Shown in pieces: positions 36,569 to 45,339 of a stretch of DNA of 64,000 bases (within the stretch, counting starts at the first letter, position 1; every line of letters begins with the position of its first letter). A model generated the notes under the pieces. It was not told the origin of the DNA. It searched no databases and saw only the letters and a list, made by a program, of their open reading frames with translations. Where the stretch lies: the NCBI RefSeq assembly GCF_001713475.1, contig NZ_CP016500.1:259508-323507 (forward strand). The letters are read 5' to 3'. This DNA comes from Agrobacterium sp. RAC06 (GTDB lineage: Bacteria; Pseudomonadota; Alphaproteobacteria; Rhizobiales; Rhizobiaceae). The position numbers and the translations under genes are program-made.

Positions 36569-36842
36569 TCATCGACCGTCCCCAAAGGTCGGCAGGAAAT
36601 CGAGATCATCGTCGCATATGGGCAGCGCGGCCGGGGCCGTCCTGAGATCGCCGACCTCAATGCCGACAGTGCGTGCGGCGATCAAAGACTTTGCCAAGCT
36701 GGCAGCTCGGCTTGCCGGGCACAAGCTCGACGATAAAACGCTCATCCGTACCAGGCCGTCTGGCCAGCTCAGCCTGTGTCCAGCCCAGGAACTTCCGCCT
36801 TTGCCTGATGGCAGCACCGAGATCGCCTGCGGATCTGAACAT
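36569..36842 (-). pseudogene. HipB-like antitoxin, frameshifted
   Basis: On the minus strand, MFRSAGDLGAAIRQRRKFLG and TQAELARRPGTDERFIVEL form the N-terminal two thirds of a HipB-type helix-turn-helix, with AGGAAC upstream of its ATG at 36842. A frameshift near 36690 sends the end (ARTVGIEVGDLRTAP, LDFLPTFGDGR) to another frame. The start of a hipA-like frame (MTKICYEN) overlaps the stop and ends at once, where IS1595 sequence begins. This is a second, dead HipBA module, distinct from the one at 21180. Confidence 0.75.
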
Positions 36843-37292
36843 GGACCAGTTCCTGACTTGGCTGACCGTAGAGGGGGATTTGCTGAGAGACAATGCGATC
36901 CTTACCAATCGGGAAGCATTGACGCAAAAGAGCAAGGATCGACCCGGTCGGGAAGTTTTCGGCGGCCGCCGCTATCGAAGAAGGGGTCTCGATATCGGTT
37001 TCGCGCGTGTTTGTCCCGCTCGGTCTCATGGGCTTGATGGGTGAGGAACGTCTCGTCCCTGGGGCTTCCCCTGCCCTCTCCTCTCCTCTCGCCTGCCCTG
37101 GCACGTTCTCAACGAGTGATCGCCAGAGATGGCCTGACGTCACCCTGTGGCGAACCAACTCGCCCTTCTCGCCCGGCATCATGTGGCCTGCTGCCTGAGG
37201 TGTTTTGTCCCCGGATGACGAAACTTGGGGCCTCCCCCTTTATTGCAGGTGCGAAACCTGTATCTCCATAGAGCGATATTCCGGAGGTATTC
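36843..37292. other. Intergenic stretch without a recognisable gene
   Basis: About 450 bases. The part near 37070-37100 is a pyrimidine-rich CTCTCCTCTCC run. Open frames here are shadows without ribosome sites. The last 30 bases carry the ribosome site for the small gene at 37293. Confidence 0.4.
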
Positions 37293-37502
37293 ATGGGGCC
37301 TGGTTTTATTCTGGTGATTGTGCAGATTCTTGCCGGCGGGACGGAGCTCGAGCATGTCTCGGCTTTCGAGAGCCGCAAGGAATGCGTGAGCGTTGGCGAG
37401 CAGTGGGTTGATGAGACGCTTTCTGACGCCCGGGGTGAAGCAACGAGTGCCGTCCTATCCGCCTGGTTCTATTGCCAGGAGGTCCGTGGTGCCAAGCGTT
37501 AG
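37293..37502 (+). CDS. Small hypothetical protein with strong ribosome site
   Basis: 69-codon frame MGPGFILVIVQILAGGTELE with GGAGGT seven bases before the ATG, one of the best ribosome sites in the window. The N-terminal 15 residues are hydrophobic, and two Cys (residues 31 and about 62) might form a disulfide, so a secreted or membrane-tethered small protein is likely. The tail is SAWFYCQEVRGAKR. It resembles short rhizobial proteins of unknown function. It converges with the amidohydrolase gene. Confidence 0.6.
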   Translation: MGPGFILVIVQILAGGTELEHVSAFESRKECVSVGEQWVDETLSDARGEATSAVLSAWFYCQEVRGAKR

Positions 37503-37516
37503 ACGTCCTCAAGCGC

Positions 37517-38965
37517 TCAGCAGGTCATGCCTGACACGATCCGCCTCTTCGAGCTGTTTTTCCTCTGCAATCCATGGACAGCACTGGGAAATAGCATCCC
37601 GTCTGACACGACCAGCCGGCCGTCTTTGTAGACATGGCGGATCTTCGAGATGTTATGCGGCTCTGCGATGACGATATCTGCTTTTCTGCCAGCTTGGAGC
37701 AGTCCTCTGTCGGCGAACAGCTCGGGAAAGACATGCGCGACGTTGCCAGTTGCAAGTGCAACAGCACGTGGCAGGCTCCAACCGTTCTTTCGCGTTATCC
37801 GGTGAAGAGCAGATGCGATGCTATCCCAGTCGCCGCCGGCATAATCCGTGGACAGGGTATCGATGAGACCCGCATCGACAAGCGCATCGAGATTGTCCGG
37901 GTGGTTTCGAAACCTTGTTTCGATCATGTCGAGGGTCGAAACGTCAATTGTAACACCCAGCGCTTTGAGCGCGCGCGCATAAGCGCATGCCTCTTCAGGC
38001 CGGAATGACGGATGATTGGCATGGGCTGCCACCATTCTTGACCCCGGATACTGCTTGGCGAGCGCTATGAGCGTCGTGGCGGTTGGCAAGGCATGATGGA
38101 AAATGGCAGGTAGCTTCAGCCGCGCTGATGCCTCGGCAATTTCTTCAAGGCCAAGCCGCGCGCAATGAACGGGGGCAAGCACTTTTGTGCGCAGCAGTTC
38201 GGCAAGCGTGTGGGCGGTGAGATCGATCGCGTTCTCATCGAGCAGGTCCTGGAGTGCTGCCTCGCTGATCCTAATCTTTCCGTCGAGGTTTCGGCCGAGC
38301 ACCGCTTCCTTCAGCTGGCGTGCCAGATGTGCTGAGATCCTGACACCTGTCTTTTCTTCGATGGCATCGGGGATAAACCGATAGTCCTGGGCACCGCCGC
38401 CGAGCGTCTGTCCCCCACCGGCTTCGCCAAGCACCCGGCACCCCCGTGAAACGAGATCTTCGAGCCTGGCTGATCGATGACGCGGTGTGAGCCCTTGGCC
38501 ATCGATCTGGTCGGCTGCCGCAAGGCTATGCGGTGTATGGGCACTCGTCATGTGGATGTCGAGCGCATGGGGCTCGAGCGCTCCGTCTCGTTCTTCCGAC
38601 AGGGCGAGCCCACAGACATTGATGAGTGATGTCGTTCCCGACAGCAGATGCCGATTCCGTTGATATCTGACGTCATCGAGTGAAAGCGGGGCAGAACCGC
38701 TCGGCATTGACGGGCCTGCGATCGTGGCATGGGCATGACCATTGATGAAGCCTGGCAGCATCAGATGCCCCTTGGTCGAAACGACGGTCTCGCTATCGCT
38801 CGCTTCGATCGGCCCCTCTGAGATTTCGATGATCACGCCGTCCTTTATGCGGATCGATGCTCTTTCAAGATGCGTCTTGCCATCGCCGGTAATCAGACTG
38901 CCGCCTGAAAGGACAAGGTGAGATCCGTGGTCGTTGCCTCTGCCTGCCATAGGGGGGCCTGTCAT
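37517..38965 (-). CDS. Amidohydrolase family protein
   Basis: 482-residue metal-dependent hydrolase of the amidohydrolase superfamily. Seen are the N-terminal composite strand (LVLSGGSLITGDGKTHLERA), the metal-binding HxH in LMLPGFINGHAHATIAGPS, later His residues in IFHHALPT and AAHANHPSF, and the catalytic Asp region in DTLSTDYAGGDWD. The C-terminal strand ADIVIAEPHNISKIRHVYKD closes the composite domain. Its ATG overlaps the stop of an OmpR-like regulator gene (ATGA), so the two are translationally coupled. Known relatives act on cyclic amides, imidazolones or aryl ureas; the substrate here is not clear. Confidence 0.88.
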   Translation of the reverse strand: MTGPPMAGRGNDHGSHLVLSGGSLITGDGKTHLERASIRIKDGVIIEISEGPIEASDSETVVSTKGHLMLPGFINGHAHATIAGPSMPSGSAPLSLDDVRYQRNRHLLSGTTSLINVCGLALSEERDGALEPHALDIHMTSAHTPHSLAAADQIDGQGLTPRHRSARLEDLVSRGCRVLGEAGGGQTLGGGAQDYRFIPDAIEEKTGVRISAHLARQLKEAVLGRNLDGKIRISEAALQDLLDENAIDLTAHTLAELLRTKVLAPVHCARLGLEEIAEASARLKLPAIFHHALPTATTLIALAKQYPGSRMVAAHANHPSFRPEEACAYARALKALGVTIDVSTLDMIETRFRNHPDNLDALVDAGLIDTLSTDYAGGDWDSIASALHRITRKNGWSLPRAVALATGNVAHVFPELFADRGLLQAGRKADIVIAEPHNISKIRHVYKDGRLVVSDGMLFPSAVHGLQRKNSSKRRIVSGMTC

Positions 38966-39696
38966 GGGGTGCTCCTCTCAAGGTCGAGATCTGTTCGATC
39001 AAGCGCATAGCCGTAGCCGCGCACGGTGCGGATGAGGTCCGGCCCACCATGGGCGTTCAGTCGACGTCTGAGATGGCCGATATGGATATTGACCGTACGG
39101 GCTTCGACAAAGACGCCACGCGGCCAGGCTCGAGCAATCAGGCGCTCGCGCGAAAACACCCGGCCGGGTTCACGCATGAGAGCTGACAGCAGTTCGAATT
39201 CAATGCCCGTTAGTCGGATTTCTCGGCGCCGCCGCCAGACTTTCCGAGCGGCGATGTCGAGCTCGATATCGGCAAAGAACAGGCGGTTGCGATCGTTGAC
39301 GCGGATCTGCCCCGCAAGGCGCCGGATTGTCTCGATGAGACTGGCAGGATCGAGCGGGCGGGGAAAGCTGTGAACTTTACCCATGTTTTCGTACCCCAAC
39401 GGGTCGTCCGCCCCGTCATGAGCGTCAAGAGCCAGAATGGTCAGGCTTTCCTCTGGCATGACATGTGAAAGCGCTCGAAGGAGCCATGGCGCTTCTGGAA
39501 GCTGGCAGTCGATCAGGGCTATCACCGGTTCCTGGCTGATGATCTGGTCAAAGCCTTCTTTGGCCGATGCGGCAAAGATCGCGGCGATGTCTTCGCATTC
39601 GAGACTATGTCTCAGAAAGAGCGAAAGCTCCGTTGCTGCCGTGCAGACAACAACCAGCGGTGCGCTGTCCTGCGCATCTGGATCCAGGTTTTGCAT
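38962..39696 (-). CDS. OmpR-like regulator with degenerate receiver domain
   Basis: About 244-residue protein with an N-terminal receiver-like domain and a C-terminal winged helix (DIELDIAARKVWRRRREIRL, TVNIHIGHLRRRL and VRGYGYALD). The phospho-acceptor-like Asp is present in VIALIDCQLP, but the N-terminal acidic pair is absent (PLVVVCTAAT) and the conserved Lys of the K-P motif is Arg (SFPRPLD). Phosphorylation in the normal way is therefore doubtful. No histidine kinase lies nearby. ATG at 39696 has GAGG upstream. It is cotranscribed with the amidohydrolase gene. Confidence 0.88.
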   Translation of the reverse strand: MQNLDPDAQDSAPLVVVCTAATELSLFLRHSLECEDIAAIFAASAKEGFDQIISQEPVIALIDCQLPEAPWLLRALSHVMPEESLTILALDAHDGADDPLGYENMGKVHSFPRPLDPASLIETIRRLAGQIRVNDRNRLFFADIELDIAARKVWRRRREIRLTGIEFELLSALMREPGRVFSRERLIARAWPRGVFVEARTVNIHIGHLRRRLNAHGGPDLIRTVRGYGYALDRTDLDLERSTP

Positions 39697-39854
39697 GAGC
39701 AGGCCTCGTACTTGGGTTCTTTGCCCGCATGACGAAGATGCCACGACCCGTGAGAAGGTTCAAACGGCAAGTGTCGGATCTAGATGAAGAATTGTTGCGG
39801 GGGCAAGGCGGGTCACTCTAGCAGATTTGTCACTTGGCAAGCCGGAAGGAATGG

Positions 39855-40781
39855 ATGTCAATGGTAGACATGCCCGCTCCGGTTGAAGGCTCTCGCATCA
39901 TCGGAAGGGCGCTGTTGGGTCTCGCGACGGTGGCGAGACAAACATGGAGTGCCAATCGCATGCCGATATCGCCATTCTCTTCATTCCCGGCACGGCCGGA
40001 TCCGCGCCGTAAAGCAGAAGTCGTGTTCTTGAGCCTTCCTGATCGGGCCAGGGCGCGCATTCTGAAAGCCCTTCAGGCTGAGCACCAGATCCGCTCGGTC
40101 GAAACGATCGAGCAATTGCGTCAAACGCTTCTCATCAAGGGAGTTGATCTTCTCATTCTCGATCGCTCGGCCAAGCCCCAGGATGATGTCATCCAGCTGT
40201 GTCGAGACATCCGCCTGACCAGTTCGGTCGCCATTATCTTGATGGTCGGTTCAGACGACCCTGATCTTCGCATCGAAGCGCTCGAGGCGGGCGCAGACGA
40301 TTGCTTCTCGCGAAAGCTCGGTTTGCGAGAGATCAAGGCACGCGTCGCCAGCCTCTTGCGGCGGGCAGCCTTTGGTGCAGCCGCGCTATCCATGGGCCGT
40401 GTGCTGTTCTTCGAGGGGTGGTCGATGGATCCCCACAAACGTGTTTTGACCGATCCCACCGGTCGTCTGGTCGATCTGACGGCAGCCGAGTTCGATCTGT
40501 TATGGGCCTTTTGCCGCAATAGCGGCAAGACCCTGTCACGCCAGACGCTCTTGAGTTTGACCAGGGTGGGCGCCGCGCGTCCCGTTGATCGCAGTATCGA
40601 TGTCCATATCAACCGTCTTCGCAGCAAGATTGAAGCCGACCCGCACCGGCCAGTGTTCTTGCGGACAGTTCGACTTGGTGGATACATCTTTACGCCGGCC
40701 GTCGAGTTCGATCTCCTTCCCAAAGGCAATAGGGTCAAGAAGGAACAGGGGGCGACAGGGGTCGAATGCAATCAGAAATGA
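39855..40781 (+). CDS. OmpR-like regulator, divergent partner
   Basis: About 308-residue regulator with an N-terminal extension of roughly 50 residues, a receiver-like domain and a C-terminal winged helix (LVDLTAAEFDLLWAFCRNSG, SIDVHINRLRSKIEADPH, VRLGGYIFTP). The receiver keeps the Asp of VDLLILDRSA but lacks the usual acidic pair near its start (AEVVFLSLPD). GGAAGGA precedes the ATG at 39855. It is transcribed away from the other OmpR-like gene, 158 bases apart, so the two may cross-regulate. No sensor kinase is seen. Confidence 0.88.
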   Translation: MSMVDMPAPVEGSRIIGRALLGLATVARQTWSANRMPISPFSSFPARPDPRRKAEVVFLSLPDRARARILKALQAEHQIRSVETIEQLRQTLLIKGVDLLILDRSAKPQDDVIQLCRDIRLTSSVAIILMVGSDDPDLRIEALEAGADDCFSRKLGLREIKARVASLLRRAAFGAAALSMGRVLFFEGWSMDPHKRVLTDPTGRLVDLTAAEFDLLWAFCRNSGKTLSRQTLLSLTRVGAARPVDRSIDVHINRLRSKIEADPHRPVFLRTVRLGGYIFTPAVEFDLLPKGNRVKKEQGATGVECNQK

Positions 40782-41100
40782 CCGAATACCAGCATTGCTG
40801 ACCAGGCGCTGGCTTTCACAGCGGGCTCAGACGATGGATCCGCAGGGGCTCTCAGCAGGCGGTATGCCCAATCGGGTAGCCTGTGAAAATTGTTAAATTT
40901 TGTTTCTTTTGTCTGTTAAAGTTGCGCGCAACAGATGTGCAGCTATAAATTGCCAGCATAACGATTTCACATGACACTTTTTTGGTACCAGCCGGCGTTG
41001 CCTTAAGGGCTGGCTCTTTCATGAGTTTCCATCGATGCGCGTGTAACCGGTCGCTTACGGTGGCCGGCCCTCGACCCTCATTGCCGAAAAGGATCTCTCT
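40782..41100. promoter_or_regulatory. Upstream region of traR with palindrome and hairpin
   Basis: This 319-base gap holds a perfect 12-base palindrome GTTGCGCGCAAC (40921-40932), directly followed by a weak TraR-box-like sequence (40927-40944, about 10 of 18 positions of the Ti tra box, AGATGTGCA core). It also has a hairpin CCAGCC/GGCTGG (40988-41013) followed by CTCTTTC, which may act as a terminator or attenuator. No gene is seen here. Confidence 0.4.
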
Positions 41101-41817
41101 ATGGGCAAGAAGCATCCATTTGACAGCCTCATCGAAGCCATCTCGACAGCGAGTGATCCCGATGCTTTGACAGCCGCCTTGTCAGAGTTCGGAGAAAGAC
41201 ACGGCTTTCCCTTCTTTGCTTATCTTCGGCTGGACGGCTCGCGTTGGCGAGCAGTTTCCAACTATCCCTCTGAATGGCAAGATCGCTATCATCGCAACAA
41301 TTACGGCCGCATCGATCCCATCGTCCGTGCTGTCAAACGCGGTGTCCATCCCTTCTGCTGGTCACTCGACGATCCTGTCTTTGACACCGAACGGGCCGAG
41401 GTCGTCGCCTTTCGTGACGAAGCCATTGCCCATGGTATTAGGGCGGGATTTTCGATTCCAATCCGGGTCGGCTTCAGTCATCAGGCGGTTTTGACCTTTG
41501 CCTCATCCGACACGCATTGTTTGAACCTCGCCGCCATGCTCGACATTGTCGAGGCGGCGGCGGCCGCTGCAATGCTGCATGTTGCTTTCTCCCTTCCCCG
41601 CATGCGTTGGCATCAAGCTGCCCCCAGCGATCTCACCTCGTTCGAGAGGATGTGCCTGCGCTGGGTTGCGGAGGGAAAGACCATGCAGGACGTGGCCGAT
41701 CTTCTCGACGCCAAGTATTCGACAGTGCGGATCTCGATCGACAAGGCACGGGACAAACTTGATGCCGTGACGATACAACATGCGACGGCTGTCGCTATAC
41801 GCCTCTCCCTGATTTGA
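41101..41817 (+). CDS. traR: TraR-type LuxR-family quorum-sensing activator
   Basis: 238-residue LuxR-type regulator with an N-terminal acyl-homoserine-lactone domain and a C-terminal LuxR helix-turn-helix. The AHL-contact residues Trp59, Tyr63, Asp72 and Trp87 (EWQDRYHRNNYGRIDP and PFCWSLDD) match TraR W57, Y61, D70 and W85 with a constant offset of two. The DNA-binding part is LRWVAEGKTMQDVADLLDAK. On Ti-like plasmids TraR with its lactone activates tra, trb and rep promoters. It faces the end of the trb operon on the opposite strand. No TraM antiactivator was recognised nearby. Confidence 0.93.
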   Translation: MGKKHPFDSLIEAISTASDPDALTAALSEFGERHGFPFFAYLRLDGSRWRAVSNYPSEWQDRYHRNNYGRIDPIVRAVKRGVHPFCWSLDDPVFDTERAEVVAFRDEAIAHGIRAGFSIPIRVGFSHQAVLTFASSDTHCLNLAAMLDIVEAAAAAAMLHVAFSLPRMRWHQAAPSDLTSFERMCLRWVAEGKTMQDVADLLDAKYSTVRISIDKARDKLDAVTIQHATAVAIRLSLI

Positions 41818-41921
41818 GCGCACTTGTCGCCTGGATGAAATTGAGAATTTTAGGGTAAAGCTGTCGTCTTATGCCCGTTGGTCAGATGAAACTGTGGGCT
41901 ACTCCGAATGGCCAGAACCGA

Positions 41922-43256
41922 TCATCCAAACACCAGGTCCTGATCAACCAAGATGTTGAAGCGGTAGCCCGGTCTGATCGTCAAGGTCGGCTGCGTGTCG
42001 AGTCCTTTTGAAACAGAGCCTTCGGCAAGCCGTCCGAAGGTTTCTGCAAAGCTGCGTCTGGCGGCGTCCGACGGGTCTGAGACCCCAAAGGCAGTTCGCG
42101 ACTGCGGAAGAGAAAGGTCGATGCCGGTGCCAATCAGCGCCACCAGCGCTGCAGTCCCGAAGTTTCGCATGAAATGGCGGTTGACCTTGTCCTTGAAGCC
42201 CGCCTCCCCTGCTTGGTCAATGCCGGCCATTGCGCCAATTTCAAGACGCTTGCCGTCCGGCAGGACGATATCGGTCCAGACAACCAGCACCCGGGACTGA
42301 CCGTAAGAGACCTTGGAATCATACTGGCCGACCAGTCGTGAGCCTTGCGGGATCAGGAGGTGTCGTCCCGTGGCGCTGTCATAGACGTTCTGGCTGACCT
42401 GGGCGAGAAGGCGACCGGGAAGATCAGCGTTGAGACCGGTCAACAGCAAAGCTGGAATGACGGAACCGCGCAACAATGTTCTAGAGCCCAAAGGCTCAAG
42501 GCGGCCCCCAGGGTTTCTCGCCGCTCTCGCTTTGTCGAGGAAGGCCTGCTTTTGACCCTGCCCGTTAGGATTGCCCAAGCCCTCCCCTGCCATATCGATG
42601 GTTTGGGCGGCCGCCATCAGCCGCTGTGTCAGGCGATCCTTCGAGCCAAGGTCATTCCTGACGGCTCCAGTCTCTTCCCCTTCAGGCAGTGGCGACAGTC
42701 TTTCGGCAAGCACGCTTGTATCGATCCTGAGCGGCGAGGCCCTGGCGCCCTCCGCCCTTTGCAGGCTTGCCATGACCTGGCGCTGGCGCTCGTTGAGGAT
42801 CTGTTCCTGGTGTTCGCGCTCCAGTCGCTTGCGCCAGAGATCATCCTCGTTGAGCTCGAGAGGAGCTGGCAAGACCGCCTGGTCTCTTGCCGGTCTGGTT
42901 TGCGTCACAAGCCTGGGCGCCGGGATCACTTCGGGCACGTCCGCGATCCTTGAAGGAGGCTGGACTACGGGCGGTGGCGGATTTTCCCCGATGATCCCGT
43001 CGCCGATCCCCTGTTTCAACGTGTCGGCAAAGCTGGTCGCTGGCCGGCGATCCAACCCATCCTCTGACCCTTGTCCACTGCGCCACAAACCGCGTGAAGA
43101 CAGCCCAAAGACGATTGTTGCGATCACGAGAATGGCGCCTGCCAGAACCAGGATGACCGGCAGACGGTTGAGCCGCTGCATCCTCTGCCCAACCCGATTG
43201 CCGGATCTGGCTGTCAAGACTTGAGGCGCACCGGAAAGCTGCAATGCTTCGCTCAT
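41922..43256 (-). CDS. trbI: Conjugal transfer protein TrbI (VirB10-like)
   Basis: 444-residue VirB10-type core protein that spans from the inner membrane to the outer-membrane pore of the mating channel. A cytoplasmic head is followed by one helix (LPVILVLAGAILVIATIVFG), a Pro-rich periplasmic stretch (PPPPVVQPPSRIADVPEVIP) and the C-terminal TrbI domain (LLIPQGSRLVGQYDSKVSYG, VLPDGKRLEIGAMAGIDQAG). It is the last gene of the traI-trb operon, overlapping trbH by four bases. Confidence 0.96.
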   Translation of the reverse strand: MSEALQLSGAPQVLTARSGNRVGQRMQRLNRLPVILVLAGAILVIATIVFGLSSRGLWRSGQGSEDGLDRRPATSFADTLKQGIGDGIIGENPPPPVVQPPSRIADVPEVIPAPRLVTQTRPARDQAVLPAPLELNEDDLWRKRLEREHQEQILNERQRQVMASLQRAEGARASPLRIDTSVLAERLSPLPEGEETGAVRNDLGSKDRLTQRLMAAAQTIDMAGEGLGNPNGQGQKQAFLDKARAARNPGGRLEPLGSRTLLRGSVIPALLLTGLNADLPGRLLAQVSQNVYDSATGRHLLIPQGSRLVGQYDSKVSYGQSRVLVVWTDIVLPDGKRLEIGAMAGIDQAGEAGFKDKVNRHFMRNFGTAALVALIGTGIDLSLPQSRTAFGVSDPSDAARRSFAETFGRLAEGSVSKGLDTQPTLTIRPGYRFNILVDQDLVFG

Positions 43257-43789
43257 GGACCGATCGCTCCGCCGACGGTTTCGAGGACCGGCGGTCCTGC
43301 AACATGAATAGTGCGCATTGCCGGGGCGCCACCGGCATCATCGGCGACATCGCCATTTTGGGCGCTAGCTGCTAGCTTTGTGCGATACACTTTCGACAGC
43401 CTGATGGCCGGCGTCGTCACCCGCAGAAGAAGATCCTCTCCCACCTCGAAAACTGTGAGCCTGAGGAGGATGTCTTTGCTTTCCGTGTCATCTGCTCCAC
43501 CGACACGATAGCCCTTGGTTGATAGGGCTTGTCTGAGGGCAGCACGCATGACCGGCGGCATATCCTGATCGAAGACAAGCTTCGATGTTTTCGGGATGAG
43601 GCCTGCAAGATCCTCTGTGAGATCAGTTGCAATCGGCTGAGCGACGGCCGGGTTCTCAAGCGTCGACAATAGCGCGTTCTGGCCGGTGGACATCGGCTTG
43701 CCGCCTTGCAGCTGGCAGGAGGCGAGCGTCAAGCCGATCATGAACAGGCTCGGGACCAAATTTGGGATCAAGGCTTGGCTGTTTTTCAT
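43253..43789 (-). CDS. trbH: Conjugal transfer lipoprotein TrbH
   Basis: 178-residue lipoprotein of the P-type/Ti transfer system. The ATG at 43789 overlaps the trbG stop; the longer frame would extend into trbG. The signal peptide ends in a lipobox LTLASCQ, so the Cys is lipidated and the protein anchored in the outer membrane. The rest contains PKTSKLVFDQDMPPVMRAAL, typical of TrbH. It is thought to work like VirB7 with TrbG and TrbI. Confidence 0.9.
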   Translation of the reverse strand: MKNSQALIPNLVPSLFMIGLTLASCQLQGGKPMSTGQNALLSTLENPAVAQPIATDLTEDLAGLIPKTSKLVFDQDMPPVMRAALRQALSTKGYRVGGADDTESKDILLRLTVFEVGEDLLLRVTTPAIRLSKVYRTKLAASAQNGDVADDAGGAPAMRTIHVAGPPVLETVGGAIGP

Positions 43790-43790
43790 C

Positions 43791-44627
43791 TCAACGCCCC
43801 CGCTTGATGGTGATTTTCTTCTGTCGCCAACCCGTTCCTGACAGAAGCACGGCTGCATCCACCTGATGGTCGACGATCATCAGGTCCTTGTTGACCCGGT
43901 AGTTGACGATTTGCCGCGCCCCCTCCGACATGAGGAAGAGAACGGGCATCTCGCCATTGGCAATCCCGGCTGGAAACTGGATGTAGGTCTTTTGGCCATC
44001 AAAATAGACACGTTTGGGCCGCCACTTTGCCTGCCCCTCGATCCTGTAGGCAAAATCAAGCCGGCCGGGCGATGCTGCATGGCCCCTAGCCCCAAGCCTC
44101 GCATTGACGATCGCGATCTGGCTTGACGCCGTTTGGGGGTAGGAAAAGCCGATACGCGCCATATAGCGGCTCTCATGCGATCTCAGCCGGATGTGATAGG
44201 TGCGCATCGATGTCGTGACGATCATCGAGGTTGCCAGATTGGCCTCTGTCGGGCGCACGATCAGATGAATTGTCTGTTGCGCGCCCTCGCCGGAGCTTGC
44301 AGCCTCCACGCTCCAGCGCACGCTGTCGCCGACCAGAACGTCCTTAACGGTCTCCTGTGCTTGAAGCTCGATATCGCAGACCTGCAGTGGCGCACAGATG
44401 ATCGAAGCCTGCCCGTCTGCGAAGACGAAGAGGACCTTGCCATCGCGGCCGTGTGTGACACCACCCCGCCCGCCTTGCCAGGCACTGGAATGGCTGAGCG
44501 CCTTGACTTCGGCAGGTGTCATTTCCTGTGACAGGGCCTGGCGGTGGCCGGCACCTGAAAAGGCCAATATGCTGATCAGAATGCCCGTTGCATGCTGTTG
44601 GAACCTGTATGTCACGACGATCTCCAT
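43791..44627 (-). CDS. trbG: Conjugal transfer protein TrbG (VirB9-like)
   Basis: 278-residue VirB9/CagX-type protein of the outer-membrane core complex. A signal peptide (ATGILISILAFSGAGHRQAL) is followed by the two beta domains: GKVLFVFADGQASIICAPLQ in the first, and WRPKRVYFDGQKTYIQFPAG with DAAVLLSGTGWRQKKITIKR in the second. It is placed as in Ti plasmids between trbF and trbH. Confidence 0.95.
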   Translation of the reverse strand: MEIVVTYRFQQHATGILISILAFSGAGHRQALSQEMTPAEVKALSHSSAWQGGRGGVTHGRDGKVLFVFADGQASIICAPLQVCDIELQAQETVKDVLVGDSVRWSVEAASSGEGAQQTIHLIVRPTEANLATSMIVTTSMRTYHIRLRSHESRYMARIGFSYPQTASSQIAIVNARLGARGHAASPGRLDFAYRIEGQAKWRPKRVYFDGQKTYIQFPAGIANGEMPVLFLMSEGARQIVNYRVNKDLMIVDHQVDAAVLLSGTGWRQKKITIKRGR

Positions 44628-44673
44628 TGCTCTCTGAAAAGCCGCCTGTCGGGTCGCTTGTCGGATCCCGTTG

Positions 44674-45339
44674 CTAGAGCTGTGCGGTCCAGTCGAAGTC
44701 GCGCACGTAAAGCCCGATCGGATTGAGCCGGATCACGGCCTCATCCTGGGGTTCGGTCAGCGTTACCGACGCAATGGCGCGAAATCGTCGGCTTGCTGTT
44801 TCCCGCCCTCTGCGGTCTCTTTCAAACTCGCTCCAATCGATCTGGTATGTTCGTTCCGACAAAGCGACGATGCTTGAGACTTCGACTGAAACCGTGACCC
44901 GTTTGGCGGCCTCAAAGGGCGAATTGCTCCGAAACCAGGCATTGATTTTCTCAGTCGACGGATCGGATGCCCTTAAAAGCGCGTAGGTGCGGTCGATATA
45001 CTGCTTTTGAACCACTGCATCGGGGGTGACAGAGCGAAAGCTTGATATGAAATTGCCAAGGATTGCCCTCACGACCCGCTGGTCGGCATATTCGATCTGT
45101 TCGGGAACTCCTGCTGCAACCGGACTGCCCAAGCGGTCGATCTCGACGATGTAGGGAACGAGCCTTGTCGTCTGGCTGAGAAAGAGGGCATAGCCAAAGC
45201 CGGTGGTCGCCAGGCAAAGACTAAGCAGTGCGACAGCCCTCCACACCCTGGCCTCCCGCACGAAACTGCCATAGCGCTCATTCCATTCGAGCCGGGCCGA
45301 CAGATAGGGGTTTTCCGGAAAGGAATTGCTCTTTGTCAT
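44674..45339 (-). CDS. trbF: Conjugal transfer protein TrbF (VirB8-like)
   Basis: 221-residue VirB8-type assembly factor. One membrane helix near residues 33-52 ([20 protein letters not shown]) is followed by a periplasmic domain ([31 protein letters not shown]). The ATG at 45339 has GAGGAGAGG upstream; a GTG directly before it is in the same frame. It overlaps the end of trbL. It nucleates the inner-membrane complex. Confidence 0.95.
   Translation of the reverse strand: MTKSNSFPENPYLSARLEWNERYGSFVREARVWRAVALLSLCLATTGFGYALFLSQTTRLVPYIVEIDRLGSPVAAGVPEQIEYADQRVVRAILGNFISSFRSVTPDAVVQKQYIDRTYALLRASDPSTEKINAWFRSNSPFEAAKRVTVSVEVSSIVALSERTYQIDWSEFERDRRGRETASRRFRAIASVTLTEPQDEAVIRLNPIGLYVRDFDWTAQL

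Noticed and set aside
40921..40932. GTTGCGCGCAAC as a parS site for RepB
   Set aside because: Known repABC parS sites are 16-base palindromes; this one is 12 bases and lies 11 kb from repABC.
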